Assembly: GCA_944326305.1 (NCBI GenBank)
Contig: CALVDL010000001.1
Coordinates: 62,001 to 126,000, forward strand
DNA: 64,000 bases
Direction: 5' to 3'
From: an uncultured Bacteroidales bacterium
GTDB lineage: Bacteria; Bacteroidota; Bacteroidia; Bacteroidales; UBA932
The notes under the pieces are model-generated. The model was not told the origin of the DNA and searched no databases. It saw nothing but the letters and a program-made list of their open reading frames with translations. Position 1 is the first letter of the stretch. Each line of letters starts with the position of its first letter. Shown here piece after piece: positions 23,475 through 31,949 of this stretch. A program made the position numbers and the translations under genes.

Positions 23475-26400
23475 ATGTTACGTGCCGGCATCGATATTGG
23501 CTCGACGACAGCCAAGATGGTAGTTATCGGGTCAGACGGTAAAGTGTTGTTTTCAAGGTATGAACGTCATAACGCCAGGGCGAAGGAGACAGTCTGCGGT
23601 TTCCTGGAGGATTTGAGGAAGGAGACAGGCGATGTCTTAATTTCAGTATGTATAACCGGGTCGGTAGGAATGGGCTTCTCGGAGAAATGCTCCCTGCCAT
23701 TCGTCCAGGAGGTCGTGGCCGCTACCAAGGCCATCAAGGCTGACTATCCGCAGGTTTCCACGATGATAGATATCGGGGGCGAGGACGCGAAAGTGGTGTT
23801 CTTCGATTCGGGGGCGGTCTCCGACCTGAGGATGAACGGCAACTGCGCAGGCGGGACCGGTGCGTTCATAGACCAGATGGCCATCATTCTCGACAGGCCG
23901 GTTGAGCAGCTCGGGGAGCTTGCCATGAAGGCGGAGAGGATATATCCGGTGGCGTCGCGCTGCGGTGTGTTCTGCAAGACCGATGTGCAGAACCTTGTAT
24001 CCAGGAACGCCGGCGTCGGGGACATTGCGGCGTCGATTTTCCATGCCGTGACCCTGCAGACGGTGGTCACACTGGCACACGGGCGGGAGATAACTCCTCC
24101 GGTGCTTTTCTGCGGTGGGCCTCTGACATTCATCCCCGCGCTCAGGAAATCTTTCAAGGAATACCTTTCCCTCAAGGATGAGGACATGATACTTCCGCAG
24201 GACGGCAGCCTGATGACGGCAAACGGTGCCGCCCTGTCTGCAGGAGGGGAGGGCATGAAAATATCGCAGATACTTGAACTTCTTGACAGCAGGCTCGTTA
24301 CGGGCAAGACCGCCCTTTCCGGCCTTGCCCCTCTGTTTAAGGACGCCGGGGAGTACGGGCGGTGGAAAGCTGCCAAGTCGGATGCGAAAATCGTTTCTGC
24401 ATCCCTCAGGCATGGCAGCTGTGATGTGTTCCTGGGCATAGACTCGGGGTCCACGACGACAAAGATTGTCGTGACGGATACGGACTCGAAGGTGCTGTTT
24501 TCATATTATTGCCCGAACGGGGGCAATCCTGTCGGGGCCGTCGAGGCCGGGCTTGAAAAGCTCCGGTCGGAATGTGCCAGGGCCGGTGCCGAGCTGAATT
24601 TCATCGGCAGCTGCTCGACCGGGTACGGAGAGGACCTTATCAAGGCGGCTTTCCGTCTGGATGCGGGGATTGTGGAGACTATGGCGCATTACCGTGCGGC
24701 CTCGCATATGGACCCGGAAGTGTCGTTCATTCTGGATATAGGCGGGCAGGACATGAAGGCCATCTTCGTGAACAACGGTGTGATAGACCGCATAGAGATA
24801 AACGAGGCCTGTTCTTCCGGATGCGGCTCATTCATAGAGACTTTCGCAAAGTCCTTGGGTTACGGCGTGGCAGATTTCGCCGCTGCTGCCTGCCGTAGCA
24901 AGGCGCCCTGCGACCTGGGCACGAGATGTACGGTGTTCATGAACTCCAAGGTGAAGCAGGTGCTCCGGGAGGGGGCGGATATAGAGGACATTGCCGCAGG
25001 GCTCTCGTATTCCGTGATAAGGAACTGCCTGTACAAGGTACTGAAGCTGAAGAACGTGTCCGAGCTGGGCAGCCATATAACCGTGCAGGGCGGCACTATG
25101 CGCAATGACGCTGTGGTCAAGGCACTTGAGAACCTTGCCGGGTGCACCGTAAAGCGATTCGACTGCCCGGAGCTTATGGGGGCCTTCGGCTGCGCGCTTT
25201 ATGCAAGGCAGGAATACATGTCAGGGGCAATCACGCGCTCGGGCCATGTGTCCGTGGAGTCGATGCTCCAGAAGGCCGCGTACCAGATAAGGACCCTGAA
25301 TTGCAGCGGATGTGAAAACCATTGTCTTGTAAACAGGTACAGATTTGCCGGAGGCGGGGACTATTATTCCGGGAACCGGTGCGAGAAGGTGTTCACCAAC
25401 GGGGACGCCGGCCGGGAGAAGGGCCTTGACGTGTACAGCCGGAAATACAGCCTGCTTTTCGGACGGGACGGCCATGTCGGCAGCCCGAGGATGAGGGTAG
25501 GTATCCCCCGCGCCCTGAACATGTACGAGGAATACCCGTTCTGGCATGCGCTCTTCACGGCCTGCGGGATAGAGGTCGTGCTGTCGTCAGCATCCTCAGG
25601 CAAGGCTTACGAGAGGAGCGCGAGGCTCGTGATGTCGGACAATATCTGTTTTCCGGCGAAAATCGTGCACAGCCATATCAGGGACCTGCAGGACAAGGGG
25701 GTGGACCGTATCTTCATGCCGTTCGTGGTGTACGAGAGGGCGGGGAAGGAGCAGAACAGCTACAACTGCCCGATAGTCACCGGCTATTCCCAGGTGATAA
25801 AGAGCGTGCAGTCTGAGGTGCCGGTGGATTCTCCGGTGATTTCTTTCAAGGACAGGGACACGATGCGCCGGCAGTGTACGGAGTTCCTCTCCGGATACGG
25901 AGTCGACCAGAAGACGGCCATGAAGGCCTTCGATGCGGCAGGGAAGGCCCAGCAGGAGTACGAGCTGGCAATAAGGAAAGCTGATGAGGAGATACTTGCT
26001 GACGCGCGGAAGCGCGGCCTGCTCACCGTGCTGCTCATCGGCAGGCCGTACCATACGGACCCGCTTATCCAGCACAAGGTGGCCGGGATGGTGGCTGACA
26101 TGGGCGTGAATGTGATTTCCGACGACATAGTGAGAGGCCGTGACATCCCTCTTGAGGATGTGCATTTTGTCTCCCAGTGGGCATACACGAACCGCATACT
26201 CAAGGCCGCCAAATGGGGGGCCGTGCAGACGGGCGATGTCCAGTGCATACAGCTGACCTCTTTCGGCTGCGGCCCGGACGCTTTCCTCACAGACGCCATC
26301 CGTGATCTGGTAATGAGGCACGGGAAGCCTATGACTACGCTGAAGCTGGACGATATAGACAATGCCGGTTCAATGAAGCTCCGTGTCCGCTCCCTTATAG

Positions 26401-27704
26401 AAAGCCTCAGGCTTTCCGGGACGGCTGTCGGCAAATGGCAGAAGTTCAATTCGGTGCCGGTGTTCCTCAACGAGGACCGCAAGAGGAAGATCCTTGCCCC
26501 CTTCTTCACTCCGTTCATTTCCCCGCTTATACCTGCCGTGATGCAGCTGGCCGGATATGATGTCGAGAACCTGCCTATAAGCGACCCGGAATCAGGGGAG
26601 TACGGACTGAAATATGCCAACAACGAGGTCTGCTACCCGGCTACCCTTATCGTAGGTGATATAATAAAGGCGTACAAGTCCGGGAAATACGACCCGGAGA
26701 CTACGGCGGTTGCCATCACCCAGACGGGGGGACAGTGCAGGGCGAGCAACTATATTTCATTGATAAAGAAGGCTTTAGTGGATGCCGGATATGGGAATGT
26801 CCCTGTAATATCGGTATCCTTTGCAGCCGGGATAAGGAATTACCAGCCGGGCTTCAAGGTGAACTGGGCGAAGATTACGGTCCCGGCGCTGTATGCCATA
26901 CTGTACAGCGACTGCATAGCAAAATTCTATTATCCTTCTGTGGCCAGGGAAAGGGTCAAAGGCGAGGCTGACAGGCTGAAGGACAAGTACCTGCAGCTTG
27001 CGGACCGGGCCATAAGGCAGAGCCGGGACTATGCCGCCGCCCTCACGGGCCTGCTGAAGGAGGCCGCCGTAGAGTTCGGGGCAATATGCGAGGACCGCAG
27101 CACCTCCAAGGTCGGCGTAGTGGGCGAGATTTTCCTGAAGTTCAACCCGTATGCCCACAAGAACGTGACGGGGTGGCTGATAGGGCAGGGGATAGAAATA
27201 GTCCCTCCGATACTTACGGACTTTTTCATGCAGTATTTCGTGAACAGGAAGACCAAGAAGCTCACACGACTGGAAAAGGGATGGATTCCGGAGTCCGTCT
27301 ACAGCGGAGTGTACAGGTTCCTGATGGACAAGATACAGAATATCAACGAGGTATGTTCTGCGTTCAAATACTATAAGCCTTTCGGTGACATTTTCCATGA
27401 GGCAGACCTGGCTCGCAGGATAATTTCCCTGAACTCCCTGTTCGGGGAGGGGTGGCTGCTGCCGGCGGAAATCATGTCATACTATGCCGACGGGGTGAAG
27501 AACGTGATTTCCCTGCAGCCTTTCGGATGCATAGCGAACCATATCGTTGAAAGGGGCATCGAAAACAGGCTCAAGGACATGTGCCCCGGGCTGAACCTGC
27601 TTTCCCTGGACTTCGACAGCGGGGTCAGCGACGTGAACGTGACCAACAGGATGATGCTTTTTGTGGACAACATTAAAATGAACGATTATGCAGATGCCGA
27701 ATAA
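23475..27704 (+). CDS. Fused acyl-CoA dehydratase activase and dehydratase-like protein
   Basis: The 1409-residue protein joins two BadF/BcrA-type ATPase domains, a DUF2229 domain and a 2-hydroxyacyl-CoA dehydratase-like region. Domain 1 (residues 1-265) has GIDIGSTTAK, DIGGEDAKVV, NGNCAGGTGAF and SRCGVFCKTD; domain 2 (about 325-580) has GIDSGSTTTK, DIGGQDMKA and EACSSGCGSF. A CSGCENHC cluster follows near 610, then VGIPRALNMYEEYPFW (DUF2229, about 675) and NNEVCYPATLIVGDI (about 1055). Such proteins couple ATP hydrolysis to low-potential electron transfer. The downstream TetR gene overlaps it by 17 bases. Confidence 0.9.
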   Translation: MLRAGIDIGSTTAKMVVIGSDGKVLFSRYERHNARAKETVCGFLEDLRKETGDVLISVCITGSVGMGFSEKCSLPFVQEVVAATKAIKADYPQVSTMIDIGGEDAKVVFFDSGAVSDLRMNGNCAGGTGAFIDQMAIILDRPVEQLGELAMKAERIYPVASRCGVFCKTDVQNLVSRNAGVGDIAASIFHAVTLQTVVTLAHGREITPPVLFCGGPLTFIPALRKSFKEYLSLKDEDMILPQDGSLMTANGAALSAGGEGMKISQILELLDSRLVTGKTALSGLAPLFKDAGEYGRWKAAKSDAKIVSASLRHGSCDVFLGIDSGSTTTKIVVTDTDSKVLFSYYCPNGGNPVGAVEAGLEKLRSECARAGAELNFIGSCSTGYGEDLIKAAFRLDAGIVETMAHYRAASHMDPEVSFILDIGGQDMKAIFVNNGVIDRIEINEACSSGCGSFIETFAKSLGYGVADFAAAACRSKAPCDLGTRCTVFMNSKVKQVLREGADIEDIAAGLSYSVIRNCLYKVLKLKNVSELGSHITVQGGTMRNDAVVKALENLAGCTVKRFDCPELMGAFGCALYARQEYMSGAITRSGHVSVESMLQKAAYQIRTLNCSGCENHCLVNRYRFAGGGDYYSGNRCEKVFTNGDAGREKGLDVYSRKYSLLFGRDGHVGSPRMRVGIPRALNMYEEYPFWHALFTACGIEVVLSSASSGKAYERSARLVMSDNICFPAKIVHSHIRDLQDKGVDRIFMPFVVYERAGKEQNSYNCPIVTGYSQVIKSVQSEVPVDSPVISFKDRDTMRRQCTEFLSGYGVDQKTAMKAFDAAGKAQQEYELAIRKADEEILADARKRGLLTVLLIGRPYHTDPLIQHKVAGMVADMGVNVISDDIVRGRDIPLEDVHFVSQWAYTNRILKAAKWGAVQTGDVQCIQLTSFGCGPDAFLTDAIRDLVMRHGKPMTTLKLDDIDNAGSMKLRVRSLIESLRLSGTAVGKWQKFNSVPVFLNEDRKRKILAPFFTPFISPLIPAVMQLAGYDVENLPISDPESGEYGLKYANNEVCYPATLIVGDIIKAYKSGKYDPETTAVAITQTGGQCRASNYISLIKKALVDAGYGNVPVISVSFAAGIRNYQPGFKVNWAKITVPALYAILYSDCIAKFYYPSVARERVKGEADRLKDKYLQLADRAIRQSRDYAAALTGLLKEAAVEFGAICEDRSTSKVGVVGEIFLKFNPYAHKNVTGWLIGQGIEIVPPILTDFFMQYFVNRKTKKLTRLEKGWIPESVYSGVYRFLMDKIQNINEVCSAFKYYKPFGDIFHEADLARRIISLNSLFGEGWLLPAEIMSYYADGVKNVISLQPFGCIANHIVERGIENRLKDMCPGLNLLSLDFDSGVSDVNVTNRMMLFVDNIKMNDYADAE

Positions 27705-28305
27705 CAATGCCCTGGAGCAGAAGATCATCGATGTCGCCAAGGATATTTTTGTCAAGAAAGGGTTCGAGGAGACGAGCATGTGCGACATCGCGGCAGCGGC
27801 GGGGGTGACACGCCCTGCCCTGCATTATTATTTCCGGACCAAGGAAAAGCTTTTCCATGCTGTCTTCGGGGGGATCATCCAGTCGCTTGCCCCTGAGATA
27901 GAGGGTATTATCCAGAGTGATACTCCGGCCCTGGCGAAGCTCTCCCGGCTGGCTGACATCTATATCGGCAAATTCCTCCAGGAGCCGTCCCTCCCGATGT
28001 TCATAATCATGGAGATACAGCGGGATGCAGGTCATCTGGTCGAGACAGCCGAGCATCTGAATATCCGGCAGTATGTGGTACAGCTGTCGCTCTATTTCCA
28101 TTCGGAGATGAAGAAGGGCAATATCAGGGAGGTCCCCCTGTATACGCTTTTCTATACGTTCTTCGGCCTGCTGGCCTACCCTTTCCTTACCAGGAACCTG
28201 GTACATGCGGTTGCCGGAGAGACCCAGGGCGGATTCGAGGCCATAATAAGGACCTGGAAGCCTTACGTCATGCAGCAGCTTGAGACGCTTCTGCGCGTAG
28301 GCTGA
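27688..28305 (+). CDS. TetR/AcrR-family transcriptional regulator
   Basis: The 205-residue protein has an N-terminal helix-turn-helix (IDVAKDIFVKKGFEETSMCDIAAAAGVTRPALHYYFRTKEKLF) and a variable ligand-binding C-terminal domain. It starts inside the last codons of the activase gene (ATG 27688, or 27694), so the two are translationally linked. Autoregulation through the palindrome at 23373-23396 is my inference. The ligand may be an acyl-CoA or lipid, but the sequence does not show this. Confidence 0.9.
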   Translation: MQMPNNNALEQKIIDVAKDIFVKKGFEETSMCDIAAAAGVTRPALHYYFRTKEKLFHAVFGGIIQSLAPEIEGIIQSDTPALAKLSRLADIYIGKFLQEPSLPMFIIMEIQRDAGHLVETAEHLNIRQYVVQLSLYFHSEMKKGNIREVPLYTLFYTFFGLLAYPFLTRNLVHAVAGETQGGFEAIIRTWKPYVMQQLETLLRVG

Positions 28306-28330
28306 AAAGGCCATGCCGTGCGGACGGGGG

Positions 28331-28969
28331 TCAGTCTTTCTTCGGCCGTGTGGCCTCCACCTCTTCTATGCTCCGCAGCGAAGGCAGGCTGATCCCGAAC
28401 TTTACCGACAGCACCCGTATGAGGATCACTGCGAGGGCCGCCGTTATCTGGGTGACGATGTGGGAGCATCCTGTCCACAGGCATATATAATAGGCTACGC
28501 CTCCACCGACGCATGCCAGGGCGTATATGTCTTTCCTGAAGATGAGCGGCACCTCGTTTATGAAGATGTCCCGGAACATTCCGCCTGCGGCTCCGGTGAT
28601 GGCCCCCATTATGATGTTGACCCAGACCGGATAGCCTGCGGCAATGCTTTTCTCTACGCCGACTACGGTGAAAAGCCCTATCCCGATGGCGTCGAAGATG
28701 AAGAACGTGTTGTCGAGCCGTACCACCTGCCTGCGGAAGATCACCACGAATACCAGGGCCAGCGCGGTGATTACTACATACGACGGCTGTTCCATCCAGA
28801 ACGGGGTCACATCCAGCATGACATCCCTTAGCGTCCCTCCCCCGACTGCTGTGACAAACCCCACCACGTAGGCCCCGAACCAGTCGAAGTTCTTTGCCGC
28901 GGCAAGCCTTATCCCGCTTATCGCAAATGCAAAAGTTCCAAGATAATCTATAATGGTAATGAAATCCAT
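28331..28969 (-). CDS. TRIC-type trimeric intracellular cation channel (UPF0126)
   Basis: The 212-residue membrane protein has about seven helices and the two-fold UPF0126/TRIC pattern: GTFAFAISGIRLAAAK, GFVTAVGGGTLRDVMLD and, in the second half, DAIGIGLFTVVG, GAITGAAGGMFRDIF. The paired GGG(T/M)xRD motifs are diagnostic. Prokaryotic TRIC proteins conduct monovalent cations. ATG 28969 is chosen since an upstream in-frame codon would lie in the promoter at 28993-29023. It converges with the TetR gene. Confidence 0.9.
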   Translation of the reverse strand: MDFITIIDYLGTFAFAISGIRLAAAKNFDWFGAYVVGFVTAVGGGTLRDVMLDVTPFWMEQPSYVVITALALVFVVIFRRQVVRLDNTFFIFDAIGIGLFTVVGVEKSIAAGYPVWVNIIMGAITGAAGGMFRDIFINEVPLIFRKDIYALACVGGGVAYYICLWTGCSHIVTQITAALAVILIRVLSVKFGISLPSLRSIEEVEATRPKKD

Positions 28970-28991
28970 CTTTCCGGCCTTTTTCCCGGTG

Positions 28992-29078
28992 GCAAATATA
29001 CGCAGAAGCCGAGTGCAAAACAAGCAAGCCTGCCTGTTTATTTTGCCGGGGTGCTACCGTATATGTGGCCGGCAGGCC
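28992..29078. repeat. Second, shorter copy of the purB upstream element
   Basis: The edges match the purB element: 28992-29013 equals 4861-4882, and TATGTGGCCGGCAGGCC (29062-29078) equals 5011-5027 with one mismatch. The interior is shorter and has a different hairpin (GCAAAACAAGCA with TGTTTATTTTGC). The remaining sequence to 29255 has a hairpin (29110-29139) followed on the minus strand by TTTTCTTTT but no gene I can support. Confidence 0.6.
28993..29023 (-). promoter_or_regulatory. TRIC-gene promoter
   Basis: Minus-strand TTG (29023-29021) is 20 bases from TATATTTG (29000-28993), itself 24 bases from the ATG. Positions 28992-29013 are identical to the purB promoter region 4861-4882. Confidence 0.7.
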
Positions 29079-29255
29079 CTTTCCCGCTCCGGGGAAATAT
29101 AAAAGAAAAGGAGCCGGAACTGCTACGTAAACCGACTCCTAAACGTGTACTAAAACCTAAACCTGATACAAAGATGCAAACCTCCGGAGGAATGTTGCAT
29201 CCGTATCTGAAATTTTGTAAAAAAATTGATGATTGTCCGGAAAAGTACTCCTTTC

Positions 29256-29330
29256 TGTCATTTCGGACCGGACAAAGCCTTCTATGTCATTTCGACCGGC
29301 CATGGGGAGTGGGGAAATCTGGCAGAAAAG
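29256..29330. repeat. Palindromic TGTCATTTCGA repeat, copy 2 (partial)
   Basis: Left arms start at 29256 and 29285, followed by a degenerate GGGAAATCTG core. No right arm is recognisable. The flanking 29331-29440 contains nothing I can identify. Confidence 0.65.
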
Positions 29331-29442
29331 TGCCCTGGGAAACAGAAGAATAACAGGATTATAATAAACGGGGGATGTCAATGAAACCGCTCCCGGAACG
29401 GGAAAATGTACTGGAATGGGGTAGTCCGCCGGCAGGAAAAAG

Positions 29443-29475
29443 GGAGATGCTGACGATCTTATCATCAGCATCTCC
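29443..29475 (-). terminator. Terminator after the histone H1-like gene
   Basis: GGAGATGCTGA (29443-29453) pairs with TCAGCATCTCC (29465-29475), extended by GAT/ATC with one mismatch. Confidence 0.75.
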
Positions 29476-29504
29476 TTAAAGCTTTAAAGCTTGAGAAAGA
29501 TGAA

Positions 29505-29678
29505 TTATTTGGAACTCTCAACAGAGACTTTCCTGAAATCCTTCATCATTTTCATGATGTTCAAAGCTGCTTTACGAGCACGGGCTCCGGCTGCTTTGTT
29601 CCCTTTCTCCACCTGAGCCTCAGCATTCTTCTCGAAAACCTCGTACTCTGCTTTGATCTGATCTACAAGCTCTTTCAT
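29505..29678 (-). CDS. Histone H1-like DNA-binding protein
   Basis: The 57-residue protein (MKELVDQIKAEYEVFEKNAEAQVEKGNKAAGARARKAALNIMKMMKDFRKVSVESSK, quoted here only for its ends and basic GARARKA core) matches the short Bacteroidota histone H1/Hc1-like family. It should bind DNA or RNA nonspecifically. ATG 29678 is preferred over a start ten codons upstream, as it matches the family N-terminus. A possible promoter (TTTG, 20 bases, TAACTTG) lies in the 29710-29760 region on the minus strand. Confidence 0.85.
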   Translation of the reverse strand: MKELVDQIKAEYEVFEKNAEAQVEKGNKAAGARARKAALNIMKMMKDFRKVSVESSK

Positions 29679-29848
29679 CGTAGTTAAAATTTTTAGTTCG
29701 TTAAACATTAAGCATCAAAACTTCTGCAAGTTAACTATTAAAATCCAAATAGCCAAACAAATTGAATCAAAGTGCTTTCTAAAAATGATTTTGTGTCATA
29801 ATCTTTAAATTTCATGAGAAAAAATAACGGAATTCCATAATTTATACC

Positions 29849-29945
29849 TACCTTTGCAGCCCCATAAAAAGCATATAGCTTTTTGGTGCAATGGGGTTCG
29901 TGCAGAACGAACTGAGTAACACATTTTTAAATTTAAAAAAAAGTC
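29849..29945 (+). promoter_or_regulatory. Promoter and structured leader of the L25 gene
   Basis: TACCTTTG (29849-29856) would start a leader of about 80 bases. The leader contains a hairpin GTTCGT-GCAGA-ACGAAC (29896-29912). L25 is known to bind 5S rRNA, so autogenous control through such a hairpin is conceivable but not shown. Confidence 0.5.
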
Positions 29946-30527
29946 ATGAAACACATCGAATTGAAAGGCTCTGTACGCACAGTCGGCAACAAGGCTGCGA
30001 TAAAGAGCATCCGCAGGGCAGGGCTCGTACCTTGCAACATCTACGGCCTCGGAATGGAGAACGTACTGTTTACAGTAGAGGCACAGGCACTCAAGACCCT
30101 GACCCATACCCCTAATTCATATATTGTCGATCTCGAGCTTGACAACGGCCAGAAATTCTTCGCCGTCCTCCACGAGGTGCAGTGGCATCCGGTAACTGAC
30201 GAGGCCCTCCATGTGGATTTCCTCGCAGTGTCAGAGGAGAAGCCGGTGACTATCGATGTACCTGTCAAGATCACCGGTCATTCAGAAGGCGTCAAGATGG
30301 GTGGCAAGCTCCTGGTTTCAAGCCGCAAGCTCCGCATCAGCGCGCATCTCCACGAGCTTCCTGACGAGCTGGAGGTGGATGTTACCCCGCTCATGATCGG
30401 CAAGCAGATCGTGGCCGGCGACCTCCATTTCGAGGGTGTGACCATCGTTTCTCCTAAAGCCACTATCATCTGCTCTGTAAGGCCTACCCGTGCTACTGCA
30501 CAGGCTGCCGCACAGGCAAATTCATAA
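29946..30527 (+). CDS. rplY: 50S ribosomal protein L25 (Ctc/TL5 type)
   Basis: The 193-residue protein has the N-terminal L25 5S-rRNA-binding domain (GSVRTVGNKAAIKSIRRAGLVPCNIYG...) up to about residue 90, then the C-terminal beta domain of the longer Ctc/TL5 form (VPVKITGHSEGVKMGGKLLVSSRKLRISAHLHELPDELEVDVTPL). Its length is normal for the long form. Pth follows about 100 bp downstream, a common Bacteroidota arrangement suggesting cotranscription. Confidence 0.95.
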   Translation: MKHIELKGSVRTVGNKAAIKSIRRAGLVPCNIYGLGMENVLFTVEAQALKTLTHTPNSYIVDLELDNGQKFFAVLHEVQWHPVTDEALHVDFLAVSEEKPVTIDVPVKITGHSEGVKMGGKLLVSSRKLRISAHLHELPDELEVDVTPLMIGKQIVAGDLHFEGVTIVSPKATIICSVRPTRATAQAAAQANS

Positions 30528-30631
30528 GGACAGGATAAGTAATATGAGGGCTGGCTTGAACAATGGAAGTCAGCCCTTTTCTTGTTTTAAGGGAGGATGC
30601 CGTCCTCCTGCAAAGTTGTGAGGATTTTGTA

Positions 30632-31222
30632 ATGTCGAACAGTTATCTTGTAGTAGGACTCGGGAATATCGGGGCTGAGTATGCCGGCACCAGGCACAAT
30701 ATGGGGTTCATGGTGCTGGATGCCTGGGCTGCGGCCGCCGGTGCCGTCTTTGAGTCCGGCCGCTACGGAAGCCGGGCCGAAGTGGCTTTCAAGGGACGCC
30801 GCTTCACACTCATAAAGCCGTCCACATATATGAACCTGAGCGGGAAGGCTGTACGTTACTGGATGAACGAGCTGAAAGTCCCTCTGGAGAACCTGCTTGT
30901 GATTTCCGATGACCTGAACCTTCCGTTCGGTACGCTGCGCCTGCGGAAGGGCGGCAGCGCCGGAGGGCATAACGGCCTGACCAACATCACGGAGATGCTC
31001 GGTACGCAGGACTATGCCCGTATCCGTGTCGGGATAGGGAATGCTTTCAGCCGCGGAGGTCAGATAGATTTCGTACTCGGTGAGCTTGACGATGATGAAA
31101 AGGCGCAGATGCCGCAGATCTGCCAGCGGGTCATTGAAGGTGTCAAGGCCTTTGCCACCGTAGGCCCCGACCGTGCCATGAACGTCGTTAACACCAGGCC
31201 TAAGCCTGCAGCCGGTCAATGA
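30632..31222 (+). CDS. pth: Peptidyl-tRNA hydrolase
   Basis: The 196-residue enzyme recycles peptidyl-tRNA. It carries the Pth signatures YLVVGLGNIGAEYAGTRHNMGF (asparagine and histidine of the active site), KPSTYMNLSGKAV, SDDLNLPFGTLRLRKGGSAGGHNGL and the YARIRVGIG motif. The frame is open for another 23 codons upstream, but ATG 30632 (MSNSYLVVG) gives the family start. A large palindromic repeat array begins 38 bp after the stop. Confidence 0.95.
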   Translation: MSNSYLVVGLGNIGAEYAGTRHNMGFMVLDAWAAAAGAVFESGRYGSRAEVAFKGRRFTLIKPSTYMNLSGKAVRYWMNELKVPLENLLVISDDLNLPFGTLRLRKGGSAGGHNGLTNITEMLGTQDYARIRVGIGNAFSRGGQIDFVLGELDDDEKAQMPQICQRVIEGVKAFATVGPDRAMNVVNTRPKPAAGQ

Positions 31223-31259
31223 ATGCGGTCAGGCGGGTTTTCCCGGGAACGAAGTCTTT

Positions 31260-31596
31260 TGTCATTTTGACCGGACGGACTTTTCTCTGTCATTTTGAAT
31301 AAACGATGTCCTTGTCATCTAGACTGAGGAACCCTTTCTGTCATTCTGGCTGGACGATGCTTTCTGTCATTCTGGCCGAGCAAAGCTTTTTCTGTCATTT
31401 CGACCGAGCGAAGCTTTTTCTGTCATTTCGACCGAGCGAAGCGAGCGGAGAAATCTGCGGGACCAATTGACAGATTTCTCGACTTCGGGCTGCGCCCTCC
31501 GCTCGAAATGACATGAAAAAAGGCTTTCAGCCCTCGCTCGGAATGACAGAGGACGATGACTGATAGACAGATCCCTCGACTGCGCTCGGGATGACA
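31260..31596. repeat. Palindromic TGTCATTTCGA repeat array, copy 3
   Basis: Seven left arms start at 31260, 31288, 31313, 31339, 31365, 31393 and 31421 (spacing 25-28 bp). The core AGAAATCTG (31449-31457) pairs with CAGATTTCT (31471-31479). Right arms ending in (G)AAATGACA or GGATGACA finish at 31513, 31548 and 31596. The two innermost left arms are nearly identical while outer ones are increasingly degenerate. Confidence 0.9.
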
Positions 31597-31829
31597 GAGA
31601 GCCAGTAGACCCGTGCCTGCCCGGAATCGTCATCGAGGGCGGCAGCCTCACGGAAGACGAACAGGTTCTCCTGCAGCACCCTTTCCGCCTGCTGGCAGTC
31701 AGTCTCCCCGTAGAGAATGTCATGAAGCATCTGCCTGTATTCCTCCAGCATGGGATCCGTCTCCTCCCTGTCGAGGCTGATGCACTGCATGGCTGTGTCA
31801 AGCAGCCTGCAATTTTGAAAATTATCCAT
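31527..31829 (-). CDS. Hypothetical ORF whose 3' end is repeat-derived
   Basis: The 100-residue frame begins MDNFQNCRLLDTAMQCISLDREETDPMLEEYRQMLHDILYGE and looks like a genuine, acidic, helical protein for about 78 residues. The remainder (VIPSAVEGSVYQ...) is encoded by the right arms of repeat copy 3. I do not recognise the family. The repeat has either truncated a longer protein or replaced its last residues. No promoter is evident; the preceding gene ends in a terminator. Confidence 0.5.
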   Translation of the reverse strand: MDNFQNCRLLDTAMQCISLDREETDPMLEEYRQMLHDILYGETDCQQAERVLQENLFVFREAAALDDDSGQARVYWLSVIPSAVEGSVYQSSSSVIPSEG

Positions 31830-31852
31830 ATCCGGTAATTTTTGTATAGGTA

Positions 31853-31886
31853 AATAAAACCTCCAGAAGCGGGAAAGCTCTGGAGG
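31853..31886 (-). terminator. Terminator after the PL29-N-terminal-domain lipoprotein
   Basis: On the minus strand, CCTCCAGA (31886-31879) pairs with TCTGGAGG (31867-31860), followed by TTTTATTT. Confidence 0.8.
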
Positions 31887-31949
31887 CCGATAAAGTGTTG
31901 ATTGATTTTACATACTGGAATCAATCGTTATAGAGTATACTAACCAGCC

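Noticed and set aside
23643..24413. 256-codon minus-strand frame within the activase gene
   Set aside because: Shadow frame; the plus-strand ATPase motifs are unambiguous.
29110..29139. Small RNA ending in a hairpin and T-run on the minus strand between 29140 and 29440
   Set aside because: A terminator-like hairpin exists, but no promoter or known RNA fold could be recognised upstream.
31260..31450. Regular 25-28-bp spacing suggested a CRISPR array
   Set aside because: The units are directly contiguous arms with no unique spacers, they degrade outward, and there are no cas genes.
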